41,615 nucleotides of DNA, from assembly GCA_003210775.1 (NCBI GenBank), contig QCUI01000010.1:1-41615 (forward strand). Direction: 5' to 3'. The DNA is from Synechococcus sp. AG-679-A04. Lineage in GTDB: Bacteria > Cyanobacteriota > Cyanobacteriia > PCC-6307 > Cyanobiaceae. Numbering within the stretch: position 1 is the first letter of the stretch; each line of letters starts with the position of its first letter. Positions 24,329 to 33,476 of the stretch are shown here, piece by piece. Below the pieces are notes generated by a model. The model was given only the letters and a program-made list of their open reading frames with translations. It had not been told where the DNA came from and searched no databases. The position numbers and the translations under genes are program-made.

Positions 24329-24985
24329 TTAGCGACCTTCCAGGTTCAAACCGTGACTATCTGTTCCACACGTACGCAAAAGGCCAAGGTTCTTCAAACG
24401 ACGATCGATGGCTTCACAGACCACAGGAGACCAACTCCAGCGGGTTTGCATGTCGTAGTCATACCAGGCTTCACCCCCGTCAAAGCCGAGTTCTGCAGCA
24501 GCATCAATCAGATCTGCAAAGCCGACCCTGTACCGACCTGGATGGGCAAGAATCGCCAGCCCTCCTGCGTCATGAATCGCCTGACAGACGCTCTCAGCTC
24601 TGAGAGCTTCTCCCACAGCTGCATCCCCCCGGTTGTAAACAGCGAGTGACCTGTGGGCAGGTTCGAAACCGAGGGCGAGCACGTGCACCAGGCAACCGCG
24701 CAGGATTGCGCTGATTTCCATGCCGCTCCAGAGGTTGGGGACTGTCTCTCCAAGATCTCGCTGCTGCTTGAGCCAGTCCTGCATGGGTTGGAAGGACGCA
24801 CTGGAATGGTGATCCGTCACAGCCAGTTGGGTCAGTCCCCTGGAGGACGCCTGCCGAATCAAGGCCAGAGGTTCAAGACTGCCGTCACTGCAGAGGGTAT
24901 GGCAATGAAAATTGAACTGACCTGGACAACTTTCAGGACCAACCGTCTCCAGAACAGACCTCAGCGGATGGTGATCAGCCGGCAT
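24329..24985 (-). CDS. PHP-domain phosphoesterase
   Basis: A 218-residue protein of the polymerase-and-histidinol-phosphatase superfamily. The metal-binding motifs are FNFHCHTLCSDGS (HxH), LAVTDHHS, the Glu in SGMEIS, LAHPGRY and CGTDSHG, in the order of small stand-alone PHP phosphatases such as RNase AM/nanoRNase-like or 3',5'-nucleoside bisphosphate phosphatases. The substrate cannot be read from sequence. The ATG 24985 overlaps the hemJ stop by 11 nt; the longer open frame upstream is the Ala-rich hemJ tail read in another frame and is rejected. Confidence 0.85.
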   Translation of the reverse strand: MPADHHPLRSVLETVGPESCPGQFNFHCHTLCSDGSLEPLALIRQASSRGLTQLAVTDHHSSASFQPMQDWLKQQRDLGETVPNLWSGMEISAILRGCLVHVLALGFEPAHRSLAVYNRGDAAVGEALRAESVCQAIHDAGGLAILAHPGRYRVGFADLIDAAAELGFDGGEAWYDYDMQTRWSWSPVVCEAIDRRLKNLGLLRTCGTDSHGLNLEGR

Positions 24986-25664
24986 GGGACGCCTTTGAGG
25001 AGGCGGCTTCGTTCGCTGCAGTTTTGCCTGCAGCGTTGATCGCTGCAGCTTCATGGGCAGCAACCTCACTCGCTGCAGCCTCGCTTGCAGAAGCCTCGCT
25101 TGCAGCAGCCTCAGCCCGAAGCCGGCGCCAGCGGGCATAGAACTGGATGGAGCCCGCCATGAACACCACCAGAGCGACGATGAACCAAGTGGCAGCGCTG
25201 GTGGGGAACTGGGTCTTGAAGACCACCAGCATCACCACAATCACCAACAACAATGTCGGCAGTTCATTCAGTGCCCTCAGCTGTTTTCCGTTCCAGCTGA
25301 AGGTGCCTGCCTGCAACTGACCCATCACTCGATAGCAGAAGGCGTGATAAGCCAGCAGAGCTGCCACAAAGGCAAGCTTGGCGTGCATCCAGCCCTGCTG
25401 AAGCCAGGCAGGCTGGGCAATCAACAAACAAATCGCCATCGAAACCGCGACCACCATCCCAGGGGTCGTGATGATGTTGGCGAGGCGCTTCTCCATCAAG
25501 CTGTATTGCTGCTGGAACGGCACGCGCAGTTCTGGTTCCAGCTCTTCAGCTTCAACGTGATAGATGAACAACCTCACCAGATAGAAGAGGCCTGCAAACC
25601 AAACCACAACACCAACGATGTGGAGTGTTTTGAACCAGAGATAAGCCTCAGGGGGAAGCGACAT
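24975..25664 (-). CDS. hemJ: HemJ-type protoporphyrinogen IX oxidase
   Basis: A membrane protein of 229 residues that oxidises protoporphyrinogen IX to protoporphyrin IX, a step shared by heme and chlorophyll synthesis. The HemJ features are an N-terminal TLHIVGVVVWFAGLFYLVRL with the conserved His, FIYHVEAEE, the LMEKRLANIITTPGMV segment, QQGWMHAKL and the ALNELPTLLLV helix. The catalytic body ends near residue 180. A further 45 residues are an Ala/Ser/Glu repeat-rich tail (units such as AASEA and EAAAS) not usual in HemJ. The start is ATG 25664, directly after an in-frame GTG. Confidence 0.88.
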   Translation of the reverse strand: MSLPPEAYLWFKTLHIVGVVVWFAGLFYLVRLFIYHVEAEELEPELRVPFQQQYSLMEKRLANIITTPGMVVAVSMAICLLIAQPAWLQQGWMHAKLAFVAALLAYHAFCYRVMGQLQAGTFSWNGKQLRALNELPTLLLVIVVMLVVFKTQFPTSAATWFIVALVVFMAGSIQFYARWRRLRAEAAASEASASEAAASEVAAHEAAAINAAGKTAANEAASSKASHAG

Positions 25665-25699
25665 CACAACGAACGGTATGAATTGACGATAGGCAGGGT

Positions 25700-27187
25700 T
25701 CAGGTCATCGAGTCAAGGAATGCCTCAGCCCGGCGTTGATGAGTCAGCAACACCTCTGGATCCATACGGTCCAGGTTGCGAGCCATCATCGCCAGCCGGA
25801 ACTGACCACGGAAGAAGTCCTCGTGTGTCTTGATGAAACTCCAAAAAAGTCCATCCCAGATCTCGCACCACTCTCCTTTTCGGTAATCCGACATCTTGCG
25901 CACGTAATTCGATCCGGAGAGATAGGGCTTGGTGGAGAACAAGCCTCCATCAGCAAACTGACTCATGCCATACACATTCGGGACCATCACCCAGTCGTAA
26001 GCATCGACGAACAGCTCCATGAACCAGCAGTAGACACGGTTGGGATGAAAGCCGCAAAGCAGCATCAGATTGCCCAGCAGCATCAAACGCTCGATGTGAT
26101 GGCAATAGCCAGTGTCCAGAGCGTGGTGAATGGCGTCATCGATTGGGGGCAGGCCGGTTGTGCCCAGGTAGAAGGCCTCGGGGATGGGCCTGTCATCGAA
26201 GTTCCAGAAATTGCCAGTGCGCATCTCCACCCCATGGCGCTTGTACATCGCGGCCATGAACTCGCGCCAGCCGATGATCTGGCGAATGAAACCTTCAAGT
26301 GAATTGAGCGGCACATCCCCTTCAGCAGCCCTTTCAAGCGTTCGATCGAGAACCTGCTGAGGTGTCAAGAGACCGATATTGAGCATCGGCGTGAGCACGC
26401 TGTGCCACATCACCCGATGGTGTGTGCTGATGGCGTCCTCATACGAGCCGAAATCCCTCAATCGCTGGCTGAGGAAGTCCTGAAGCCAGGCATCCGCGGA
26501 CTTGTGATCCAGGGGATAAACGAAAAGATCCCAGCGACCAATCAACGGCAGATTTTCCTGTTCCAGCTCCCGACGCGACCGATCCACCACAGCAGCTGAG
26601 CTGGCTTTTGGTTCCTGAGGAACAACGATTCCCTTGGGAAGCTTTTTGCGGTTGTCAGCATCAAAACTCCAACGACCTCCAACTGGGCCGCCATCCGCTT
26701 CAAGCAGAACATTCAGACGTTTGCGCTGCATCTCATAGAACTTGGCCATGAGCGGCTTGCGTCCTGTGGAGAAGTGCTCGTTGATCACGGAATCCGGCGT
26801 CAGCAACATCGGAGTGGCAGAGATTTCGAGGGTGCAACCGTTCTGTTCTGCAAATCGATTCAGGCGCCTACTCAGAACGTCGTCGACAGGATCTGCCAGA
26901 TGGAAGTGCTTGTAGCCCATGGCGAAGAGAGCCTGAAGATGTCCCTGCGTGTCAGGCGCCTGCAGATGGCGTCGTTCCAGCACAGTGAAGCCTCGTGCAC
27001 GCAGGCCTTCTGCGTAGACAGCCATGGAACATCGATGCAGCAGCAGACGCTGACGGTGCACCTGCATCGGCCATTGCGGATCCGTGCCAAAGAAGAGTGG
27101 ATCCTCAATCAGTGCCACCGCCCGGCCTGTGTTCAGGCTTGGGTGATTAGCAAAGAGCTGATGCGGATAAACAACGGTGAGCTCCAA
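25700..27187 (-). CDS. Deoxyribodipyrimidine photolyase-related protein (PhrB/CryB-like)
   Basis: A flavoprotein of about 495 residues in the family of bacterial (6-4) photolyases and CryB cryptochromes (COG3046). The N-terminal Rossmann part begins LTVVYPHQLF with EDPLFFGTD; the C-terminal FAD domain has FIRQIIGWREFMAAMY, TGYCHHIERLMLLGNLML and DAYDWVMVPNVYGMSQFADG. Where family members with an iron-sulfur cluster carry a CxxC and a further Cys after MSDY, this protein reads MSDYRKGEWCEIWDGLFW, so most cluster ligands appear absent. The TTG start at 27187 is chosen because GGAAGG lies 6 nt upstream and it begins 2 nt after the preceding stop; GTG 27214 is the alternative. Confidence 0.85.
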   Translation of the reverse strand: MELTVVYPHQLFANHPSLNTGRAVALIEDPLFFGTDPQWPMQVHRQRLLLHRCSMAVYAEGLRARGFTVLERRHLQAPDTQGHLQALFAMGYKHFHLADPVDDVLSRRLNRFAEQNGCTLEISATPMLLTPDSVINEHFSTGRKPLMAKFYEMQRKRLNVLLEADGGPVGGRWSFDADNRKKLPKGIVVPQEPKASSAAVVDRSRRELEQENLPLIGRWDLFVYPLDHKSADAWLQDFLSQRLRDFGSYEDAISTHHRVMWHSVLTPMLNIGLLTPQQVLDRTLERAAEGDVPLNSLEGFIRQIIGWREFMAAMYKRHGVEMRTGNFWNFDDRPIPEAFYLGTTGLPPIDDAIHHALDTGYCHHIERLMLLGNLMLLCGFHPNRVYCWFMELFVDAYDWVMVPNVYGMSQFADGGLFSTKPYLSGSNYVRKMSDYRKGEWCEIWDGLFWSFIKTHEDFFRGQFRLAMMARNLDRMDPEVLLTHQRRAEAFLDSMT

Positions 27188-27189
27188 TC

Positions 27190-27489
27190 TCAGCCTTCCC
27201 CGGCCAGACGACACGCTCGTCGTCCGATGGATGTGGCATAGGCCCTATCCACCGGACCGGACATGGGACTGAGCTGGCCTGCCTTGCAATTCATCACGAC
27301 CTTTTCTCGATGGCCCAGCTGGTCGTTGAGTTTCAGCACGAGCTGCCAGTGATTCTTGGCACTGCGTGTGATGTCATCCGCACACACAGGTCCTGTGCAG
27401 AGTCCCGGCGAGGCGATGACCGCGCGAGGAGAAATCAAACCGATCATGAGACCCATCACCAGTGCGGCCAATCTGAAAGCACGGATCAT
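27190..27489 (-). CDS. Small secreted protein, unknown
   Basis: A 99-residue protein with an N-terminal signal peptide ([17 protein letters not shown], cleavage after VIASP-like residues near 27) and a small mature domain with Cys31, Cys36, Cys67 and Cys93, suggesting disulfides in the periplasm. Its ATG overlaps the uvrC stop by four bases (ATGA) and its stop is 2 nt before the photolyase-related gene, so it is in one transcript with both. No family is recognised. Confidence 0.75.
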   Translation of the reverse strand: MIRAFRLAALVMGLMIGLISPRAVIASPGLCTGPVCADDITRSAKNHWQLVLKLNDQLGHREKVVMNCKAGQLSPMSGPVDRAYATSIGRRACRLAGEG

Positions 27490-29444
27490 GGTGTCGAGGA
27501 GCCTGAGTCTGGAATCTGCCCATCCTGCTCTGCATCCTGATCAGGGTGGAAAAAGCGATGGATGTCTTGCGCCAGCGCCAGTCCGACACCGGGTGCTTGC
27601 GTGAGGGTCTCCACCGTTGCCAGCTGAATGGCGTCGATGGAATGGAAATGGGCCAGCAGATCCTTCACCCGTTTTGGACCGACGCCGGGAATGTCAGACA
27701 GGCGTGAACGTTTCATTCGCTCACCACGCTGTTGTCGATGGAAGCTCACGGCAAACCTGTGAGCTTCATCCCGAAGTCGACGCAACAGAGCCACGCCGAG
27801 CTGATCGGGTTCACTCTCCAACGGATGACTTTCACCTGGCATAAAAATTTCTTCTCGCTGCTTGGCAAGCGAGCAGACATTGAGATCCTCGTGGAGGTCC
27901 AGTTCTCTGAGAGCTTCCATCACAGCGGAGAGTTGACCTTTTCCACCGTCAATCATCACCACGTCCGGCCAGTCGTTGAGACCATCGGTCTGCAGAGCAC
28001 TTCCACCTCTATGACGAAGAGCTCCGACATCGATCCCTTCCGCCTTGGCGCGGGACCAACGGCGGAAGCGGCGCCGCATGATTTCAGCCATGGCCATGAA
28101 ATCGTCGCTGTGCCCAGCCCTGATGCTGCTGCTGCGGATCTTGTACTTGCGATAGTGCTGCTTTGCCGGCAACCCATCAATGAACACCACCTGGGATGCA
28201 ACGGCATCGCTGCCCTGAATGTGACTGATGTCGTAGCCCTCGATCCGTCGAGGCGGCGAGGGCAGCTCAAGCAGCTGAGCGAGATCCTCGGTGGCTAAAG
28301 CCTGCTGCTCCTGACCTTGTTTCGCCCGTAGAAGCTCATAGTCGGCATTGCGCTGAACCAGTTCAATCAGATCTGCTTTCTGACGCTGCTTCGGGCAGTG
28401 AATCTGAACCTTGCGTTCGCGCTGTTCCGTTAGCCACTCCTCGAGGAGCTGTTGTTGAAGTAATGGATGCTGAACCAACAACTCAGGAGGGATCTCAACA
28501 GCATCCACCTGGCTGTAGTGCTCCTCAATCACCCGCTGGAGGATCTGTCCAGGATCCTGATTGCAGGCGTCAGCCATGTATCCCAATCGACCAACAAGCT
28601 TGCCCGCCCTCATCTGAAACAGCTGAACGGCCGCAAGCCGTTCATCGGCCGCCATAGCGATCACATCACGGCTGACGGAAGCATCAGGCAAGCTCATCTT
28701 CTGATCTGCAGTGAGCTGATCAAGTCCCTTGAGCTGATCACGCACTTTCGCGGCAGCTTCGAAATCCAGACGTTCGGCGTAGCGATCCATCTGTTGACGG
28801 AGCAGTTCCTGAAGCTCATCGCTACGACCCTGAAACACCATCGCCACCTTGCGCAGCGTGCGGTGGTAATCCTCTGAGCTGATCTGTTCCTGACAGACAC
28901 CAGGGCAGCGCCCGATGTTGTGATTCAGACAGGTTCGATCCTGATGCAGTGGTCTGTGGCGTTGTCTGAGCGGAAAAACCCGTTTCACGAGAAACAGTGT
29001 CCTTCTCAGCAGACCCACATCGACGTAAGGACCGTAGAAACGATCCAAAGGGCTGCGAAAGCGTCGACGCCTGGTGATGAAAATTCTCGGGTAAGCCTCA
29101 CTCCAGGTGATGCAGAGATAGGGATATTTCTTGTCATCCTTGAGCAGCACATTGAAGTGAGGCTGTTGGTTCTTGATCAGATTGGACTCGAGCGCCAGGG
29201 CCTCCGCCTCGCTATCGGTCACGATGAACTCGATCTCAGAGATCTGACGCACCATCAAGCGGATGCGTGGACTCAGATCGTGTCGGCTGCGGAAATAACT
29301 GCGCACCCTGCTGCGCAGACTCTTGGATTTGCCGACGTAAAGCAGACGATCCTCAGCGTCACGCATCAAGTAGCAACCAGGTTCGGTCGGGATGTCCTTC
29401 AGCCGACGTTCAAGGCGATCCGGTTGCTCGAGCAGGGTGGGCAT
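27486..29444 (-). CDS. uvrC: Excinuclease ABC subunit C
   Basis: A 652-residue nuclease that makes both incisions in nucleotide excision repair with UvrA and UvrB. Order: GIY-YIG domain (about 15-95; [20 protein letters not shown]), Cys-rich segment ([13 protein letters not shown]), UVR motif (about 205-240; [16 protein letters not shown]), RNase H-like 5' nuclease domain (about 380-540; [18 protein letters not shown] and [15 protein letters not shown]) and C-terminal helix-hairpin-helix ([15 protein letters not shown]). It is divergent from coaD. Downstream are a secreted protein and the photolyase-related gene; the association of two repair genes may be meaningful. Confidence 0.95.
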   Translation of the reverse strand: MPTLLEQPDRLERRLKDIPTEPGCYLMRDAEDRLLYVGKSKSLRSRVRSYFRSRHDLSPRIRLMVRQISEIEFIVTDSEAEALALESNLIKNQQPHFNVLLKDDKKYPYLCITWSEAYPRIFITRRRRFRSPLDRFYGPYVDVGLLRRTLFLVKRVFPLRQRHRPLHQDRTCLNHNIGRCPGVCQEQISSEDYHRTLRKVAMVFQGRSDELQELLRQQMDRYAERLDFEAAAKVRDQLKGLDQLTADQKMSLPDASVSRDVIAMAADERLAAVQLFQMRAGKLVGRLGYMADACNQDPGQILQRVIEEHYSQVDAVEIPPELLVQHPLLQQQLLEEWLTEQRERKVQIHCPKQRQKADLIELVQRNADYELLRAKQGQEQQALATEDLAQLLELPSPPRRIEGYDISHIQGSDAVASQVVFIDGLPAKQHYRKYKIRSSSIRAGHSDDFMAMAEIMRRRFRRWSRAKAEGIDVGALRHRGGSALQTDGLNDWPDVVMIDGGKGQLSAVMEALRELDLHEDLNVCSLAKQREEIFMPGESHPLESEPDQLGVALLRRLRDEAHRFAVSFHRQQRGERMKRSRLSDIPGVGPKRVKDLLAHFHSIDAIQLATVETLTQAPGVGLALAQDIHRFFHPDQDAEQDGQIPDSGSSTP

Positions 29445-29506
29445 GCCGAGAATCTAGTGATGCTGGTGTGCATAGGATCCGGCCAGCACCCGCTGAGGTT
29501 GTCGCG

Positions 29507-30004
29507 ATGAAAGCGCTCTATCCAGGCAGCTTTGACCCTTTGACCCTCGGTCATCTTGATCTGATTGAACGCGGATCATCCCTTGTGGAAGAACTGATTG
29601 TTGCGGTGCTTCAGAACCCAGGAAAGTCACCCGCCTTCTCGCTGGATGAGCGACTTCATCAGATCCGTCTCTCGACAGTCCATCTCAGCAATGTGAGTGT
29701 GATCAGTTTTGATGGTCTCACCGTTGACTGCGCCAGAGCCAGTGGAACGCGACTCATCCTGCGTGGTCTGCGTGCGATGAGCGACTTTGAATACGAGCTG
29801 CAGATCGCCCATACAAACCGGTCACTGGATCCGGATTTTGAGACAGTGTTCCTCAGCACGTCAGCTCACTACAGCTTTCTCAGCAGTTCTGTAGTGAAGG
29901 AAGTGGCCCGTTTCGGCGGATCTGTCGACCATATGGTCCCCCCGGTGGTGGCGGAGGACCTCATGAGGTTCTTTAATTCGGCTTTCAACCAACCTCAGCG
30001 ATGA
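29507..30004 (+). CDS. coaD: Phosphopantetheine adenylyltransferase
   Basis: A 165-residue nucleotidyltransferase that makes dephospho-CoA, the fourth step from pantothenate to CoA. Signatures are [20 protein letters not shown] with Thr13-x-Gly15-His16, [18 protein letters not shown], and the C-terminal [17 protein letters not shown]. The ATG 29507 gives the usual family length; the frame upstream to 29267 is antisense to uvrC. The stop overlaps the next gene by four bases (ATGA). Confidence 0.95.
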   Translation: MKALYPGSFDPLTLGHLDLIERGSSLVEELIVAVLQNPGKSPAFSLDERLHQIRLSTVHLSNVSVISFDGLTVDCARASGTRLILRGLRAMSDFEYELQIAHTNRSLDPDFETVFLSTSAHYSFLSSSVVKEVARFGGSVDHMVPPVVAEDLMRFFNSAFNQPQR

Positions 30005-30930
30005 GCGAGATCCGGTTCTCCGTACTCGACCAGCTCGACCAGCTCGAGGAGATCGTGCTGGAGGGAAGTCGCGTTCCCTTTAGTGGCGGAAGGCTCGTCA
30101 ACGAGCAGGATGCTGTTGAGCTGCTTGATGCGGTCCGCGAAGCAGTGCCCGGCCAGGTCGAGCAGGCCGATCAGCTGCTCCAGAAGCGGGATGAGTTCAT
30201 TTCCACAGCCCGCATACAGGCCGACGAGATCGTCAATAAAGCCCAGCAACAACGCGAACAGCTTCTTGCCCAGGCATCGATCCGTCAGGAGGCGGAACGT
30301 CAGGTCAACGAAATGCGTGAACAGGTTCGCCAACAGTGCGAACAGATGTTGCAAGGCGTCCGTCAGCAGTCCGCCCAGATGGAGCAGGACATGCAGTCGA
30401 AGCATGCACAGCTTGAGCAGCAGTTCGCTTCCCGTCGCCAACAGCTTGAGCAGGAGTCGTTGCAACGCCGGCAACAACTCGATCAGGAAGCCAACGAACT
30501 CAAGCGACAGCTGACCGAGCAACATGAGCGCAATCGCCAGCAGTCACTCCAAGAACTCGAGCAAATTCGTGTTGAAGGACTTCGTCTGCAGAAAGAAGCT
30601 CAGACTGAAGCCGAGCGACTTCACCAGGATGCACTGCAGTTCAGACAGCAGACACAGCAGCAGTGTGAATCGCTGATTCAGCGGAGCCGCCAAGAAGCTG
30701 GGAATGTGCAGGATGGGGCAAACCGTTATGCCGAACAGACCCTCGGTGAACTCGAGCAGAGGCTCAAGGAGATGGCTCAAGTGGTCCTGGCCGGACGCCA
30801 AGAATTGGTCAAAATCCAGACTGGGCGTCAAGAGCCATCCGAGGTTGAAACCAAGGACGGCAAGACCGTTCCGATCAGCCGAGCACGTCGGGCCGCGTCG
30901 CGGGTACGAAAGATGAGGGGCATGGGCTGA
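30001..30930 (+). CDS. Long coiled-coil protein
   Basis: A 309-residue protein. An N-terminal segment of about 55 residues ([20 protein letters not shown], then [20 protein letters not shown]) is followed by an almost unbroken Gln/Glu/Arg-rich coiled coil (about 60-270) and a basic tail ([17 protein letters not shown]). The layout resembles DivIVA-like or FliH/ATPase-b-like coiled-coil proteins conserved in cyanobacteria; I cannot name the function. It is coupled to coaD by an ATGA overlap and overlaps the 3' end of the convergent carboxypeptidase gene by 56 nt. Confidence 0.75.
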   Translation: MSEIRFSVLDQLDQLEEIVLEGSRVPFSGGRLVNEQDAVELLDAVREAVPGQVEQADQLLQKRDEFISTARIQADEIVNKAQQQREQLLAQASIRQEAERQVNEMREQVRQQCEQMLQGVRQQSAQMEQDMQSKHAQLEQQFASRRQQLEQESLQRRQQLDQEANELKRQLTEQHERNRQQSLQELEQIRVEGLRLQKEAQTEAERLHQDALQFRQQTQQQCESLIQRSRQEAGNVQDGANRYAEQTLGELEQRLKEMAQVVLAGRQELVKIQTGRQEPSEVETKDGKTVPISRARRAASRVRKMRGMG

Positions 30931-32176
30931 ACCTCTGGACGGATCGCAGGATTTGCCCCATCACCGTGTTGGGGCTCACAGATCCGTTGGAAATCATGCT
31001 CACGTACCTAGGGCCGTCCACGGTTTGCAGGTAACCAGAAATGCTCCGAACGCCGCTGATAGTTCCTGTTTTGCCCCGGAAGCGTCCATCAAGAACTGAG
31101 CCACGATACAGATTGCGCAGAGTGCCTCTCTGCCCGGCAATGGCCATTGAGGCCTGGTAATACGCGGAATACGGATGCTGATCCATGCGCATCAGCAGAG
31201 CAGCAATTGTGTTGCTCGTGACCCGATTGTTTCGTGAAAGTCCACTGCCGTCGGCCACTCGCAGGCCCTGAATCGGCACCCCCTGCTCGTACATCCAGCG
31301 CTCCGTTGCACGGGCAGCCGCCCTGACGTCCCAAAGCCCTGAAGCCTGGCGCATAAGCACCTCAGCGGTGAAATTATGGCTCTCAGTGTTGGCAAGACTG
31401 AGCAGTGCATGCATGGCAGCAGAGCTTTCCTCATGCAGCACCACGGAGTCCTGATGCGTAGCTGAAATCGTTCCAACAAGAGGTTGCCCCCTCTGGATCT
31501 GGACCGTTCCTCCGCGACGTATCGCTTCTTGCTGGAACAGTCTCTGCAGGCGCAAATAGGGATCGCTCACAGCACCACCAACGGCATTGCTGGTGAGAGC
31601 CAGACGCGTAATCGGAGCGCCATAGGCATAACCTCGATCGGCAGGATGCCAATCGCTCGGCCACCAGTTGCTGCGAGGCTCCTCCCGCACCATCAGTTTT
31701 ACGGCCTCGACTGAGTTCCCTCTAGCGCCGCCCTGACGAAGAGCGGCAAGAACGAACCGTTGAAGACCTGCGATACCAAGATCTGGATCTCCCTGGCCGT
31801 TCAATTCCATTGAGCCGTCTGGCCTCTGGATCAGACGGGTTTTCAATCGGAAATCAGGGCCGAGCCGATCAAGGGCATAGGCCGTACTGATCAGTTTTTG
31901 ATTGGAAGCTGGAATTCTTGGGACGGCACCGTTGACGTCCCCAAGAACATCTCCATCGCTATTGAGAACAGTGACGGACCAAACTCTTGCTTCGCTTCCG
32001 ACATTGGTTCTGAGAGCCTTGACAAGAGCTGGGCAAGAACGGCCACGCTGCAGCTGGGGTAATGGCTGCTCGGTCGGCGGCGGCGACGGGATGTTCAGCG
32101 GAACAACCTGTCTGGCTGCCACAGGCATGGCCAGAGGAGTCAGGAGAAGTCCAGAGGTGAGGAACATTGTTCTCAT
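30875..32176 (-). CDS. dacB: D-alanyl-D-alanine carboxypeptidase/endopeptidase, PBP4 type
   Basis: A 433-residue exported peptidoglycan hydrolase of the S13 family. It has a signal peptide (about 1-22), then the penicillin-binding motifs: the catalytic Ser91-x-x-Lys94 in PASNQKLISTAYALD, DGSGLSRNN as the SxN motif, and FRGKTGTISG as the KTG motif. It trims D-alanine from, or cuts cross-bridges in, the wall. The gene is coupled to the upstream DUF4330 gene by an ATGA overlap, and its last 56 nt overlap the opposite-strand coiled-coil gene. Confidence 0.9.
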   Translation of the reverse strand: MRTMFLTSGLLLTPLAMPVAARQVVPLNIPSPPPTEQPLPQLQRGRSCPALVKALRTNVGSEARVWSVTVLNSDGDVLGDVNGAVPRIPASNQKLISTAYALDRLGPDFRLKTRLIQRPDGSMELNGQGDPDLGIAGLQRFVLAALRQGGARGNSVEAVKLMVREEPRSNWWPSDWHPADRGYAYGAPITRLALTSNAVGGAVSDPYLRLQRLFQQEAIRRGGTVQIQRGQPLVGTISATHQDSVVLHEESSAAMHALLSLANTESHNFTAEVLMRQASGLWDVRAAARATERWMYEQGVPIQGLRVADGSGLSRNNRVTSNTIAALLMRMDQHPYSAYYQASMAIAGQRGTLRNLYRGSVLDGRFRGKTGTISGVRSISGYLQTVDGPRYVSMISNGSVSPNTVMGQILRSVQRFSPCPSSFVPATRPDVLG

Positions 32177-32688
32177 TGCAAGGAGACTCCACTGACGATT
32201 CCGTTCACCCGATAGAAACGGCCCTCAAGTTCTACAGGAATTCCCACTTTCAGTTTTGTACCTGCCATCACAACACCGGATGAAGTGACTGTGGCGTCAC
32301 CTTGGAGAACGAAACGGGCATCGAGCATGCCCTGGATCTCCCTATTGGGGTCATCAGCCATCACAACGCTGCCATCAGGAAGAACGGATGCGAGCTGACG
32401 CCTGATGTCATCGACTCTGATCAGTTGCACACTTCCAGCGGGCTGATTACGGATCACCAGGGAGGTACGACCTGATTTGAGAGCTTCCGCGATCAGTTGA
32501 TCAGGATCCGAAGCACTGGTGTTGCGGACGTCGACAGTGACTTCCACCGGTTTGATGGCCCCTGTGGCCCTGGCGACCGTGTTGCTGAGCTTCGGACTCC
32601 ACAACACACCTCCGACAGCCACCAGAGCAACAACCGCCGCGGCTGCGTCAATGATGGAGATTGATCGAAGGCGATCAGAGAAGGCCAT
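32173..32688 (-). CDS. DUF4330 family membrane-anchored protein
   Basis: A 171-residue protein with an N-terminal membrane anchor (IIDAAAAVVALVAVGGVLW, about 12-32) and an extracytoplasmic beta-rich domain (VEVTVDVRN, SLVIRNQPAGSVQLIRVDDI, GVVMAGTKLKVGIPVELEG). The pattern matches DUF4330, common in cyanobacteria, with no assigned function. It is translated with the downstream dacB (ATGA overlap), so a link to the cell envelope is reasonable. Confidence 0.8.
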   Translation of the reverse strand: MAFSDRLRSISIIDAAAAVVALVAVGGVLWSPKLSNTVARATGAIKPVEVTVDVRNTSASDPDQLIAEALKSGRTSLVIRNQPAGSVQLIRVDDIRRQLASVLPDGSVVMADDPNREIQGMLDARFVLQGDATVTSSGVVMAGTKLKVGIPVELEGRFYRVNGIVSGVSLQ

Positions 32689-32734
32689 AGGAGTGAGCTT
32701 GAGATGGCAACACTAAAAGTGATGCGCCTGGGTA

Positions 32735-33430
32735 TCAACCACGCAGATCGTCGATGAAGCGATCCATTGCCCCGAGGGTCTGCCTCAAACCATCCCCTGC
32801 ACTGGCAAGAGCCTCGTCAATCTGTTCCTGATCCGGACGAGCATCGAATTGCTGAACCCAGCGATATCCATCCGGGTCCTGTCGGAAGAGGTCCCATTGC
32901 TGCTGATGTTCTTGCAAAAGAGCTCCTTGAAGAAAGGGTTCCAAATGAAAGGCCGATTGCCATGTGGACATAAATCCCTTTCGTCGTTGACGAGCCACGC
33001 TGCCGATTCCGACTGCGGCATCTTCAAGACGGCTGTTCAACAGCACAACTGGTTCAAACCACTGAGCGCAGATCGCCTCCACTGTTTCGTAATCGCTTGG
33101 TTGAGCGCCAACAATCAGTAAGAGATCACCACGCCCGGCCCAGGCAGGGTCGCGTTGCAACTGATTCAGATCGACGCAGCACTCGGCAATTTCAGGTCCA
33201 TCACGCTTGGCCAGCGCTGCAGCACCTGCATCTGGCCAGGCCAGCAGCAGACCGATACCGCTGTCCCTCAGGGCCTGAGACAGTCTGATGGAGGGTCCGA
33301 GTAACCGAAGGCCCTCGAACTTCCATGTCACTTGCCAGCGACCACGACGTTTGGTGCTGAGGACCTCACATAAAGCAACGAAAGTCCGCTGTTCAGCTTC
33401 AGAGAGATCAGCGGGAAGAACGGCGCTCAA
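32735..33430 (-). CDS. DUF1995 family protein
   Basis: A 231-residue protein. The DUF1995 features are the helical N-terminus (ADLSEAEQRTFVALCEVL), a Rossmann-like half (LLLAWPDAGAAALAKRD, GRGDLLLIVGAQPSDYETVE, PVVLLNSRLED) and the conserved YRWVQQFDARPD. The family occurs in cyanobacteria and plastids, including LPA3-type proteins linked to photosystem assembly, but the role here is not established. The start is TTG 33430. It is 46 nt downstream of the cysteine desulfurase. Confidence 0.75.
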   Translation of the reverse strand: MSAVLPADLSEAEQRTFVALCEVLSTKRRGRWQVTWKFEGLRLLGPSIRLSQALRDSGIGLLLAWPDAGAAALAKRDGPEIAECCVDLNQLQRDPAWAGRGDLLLIVGAQPSDYETVEAICAQWFEPVVLLNSRLEDAAVGIGSVARQRRKGFMSTWQSAFHLEPFLQGALLQEHQQQWDLFRQDPDGYRWVQQFDARPDQEQIDEALASAGDGLRQTLGAMDRFIDDLRG

Positions 33431-33476
33431 CAGGTTCTGTCAGATCGTTGGGGCGGAGCGTACAGCCGCTGGAGCA

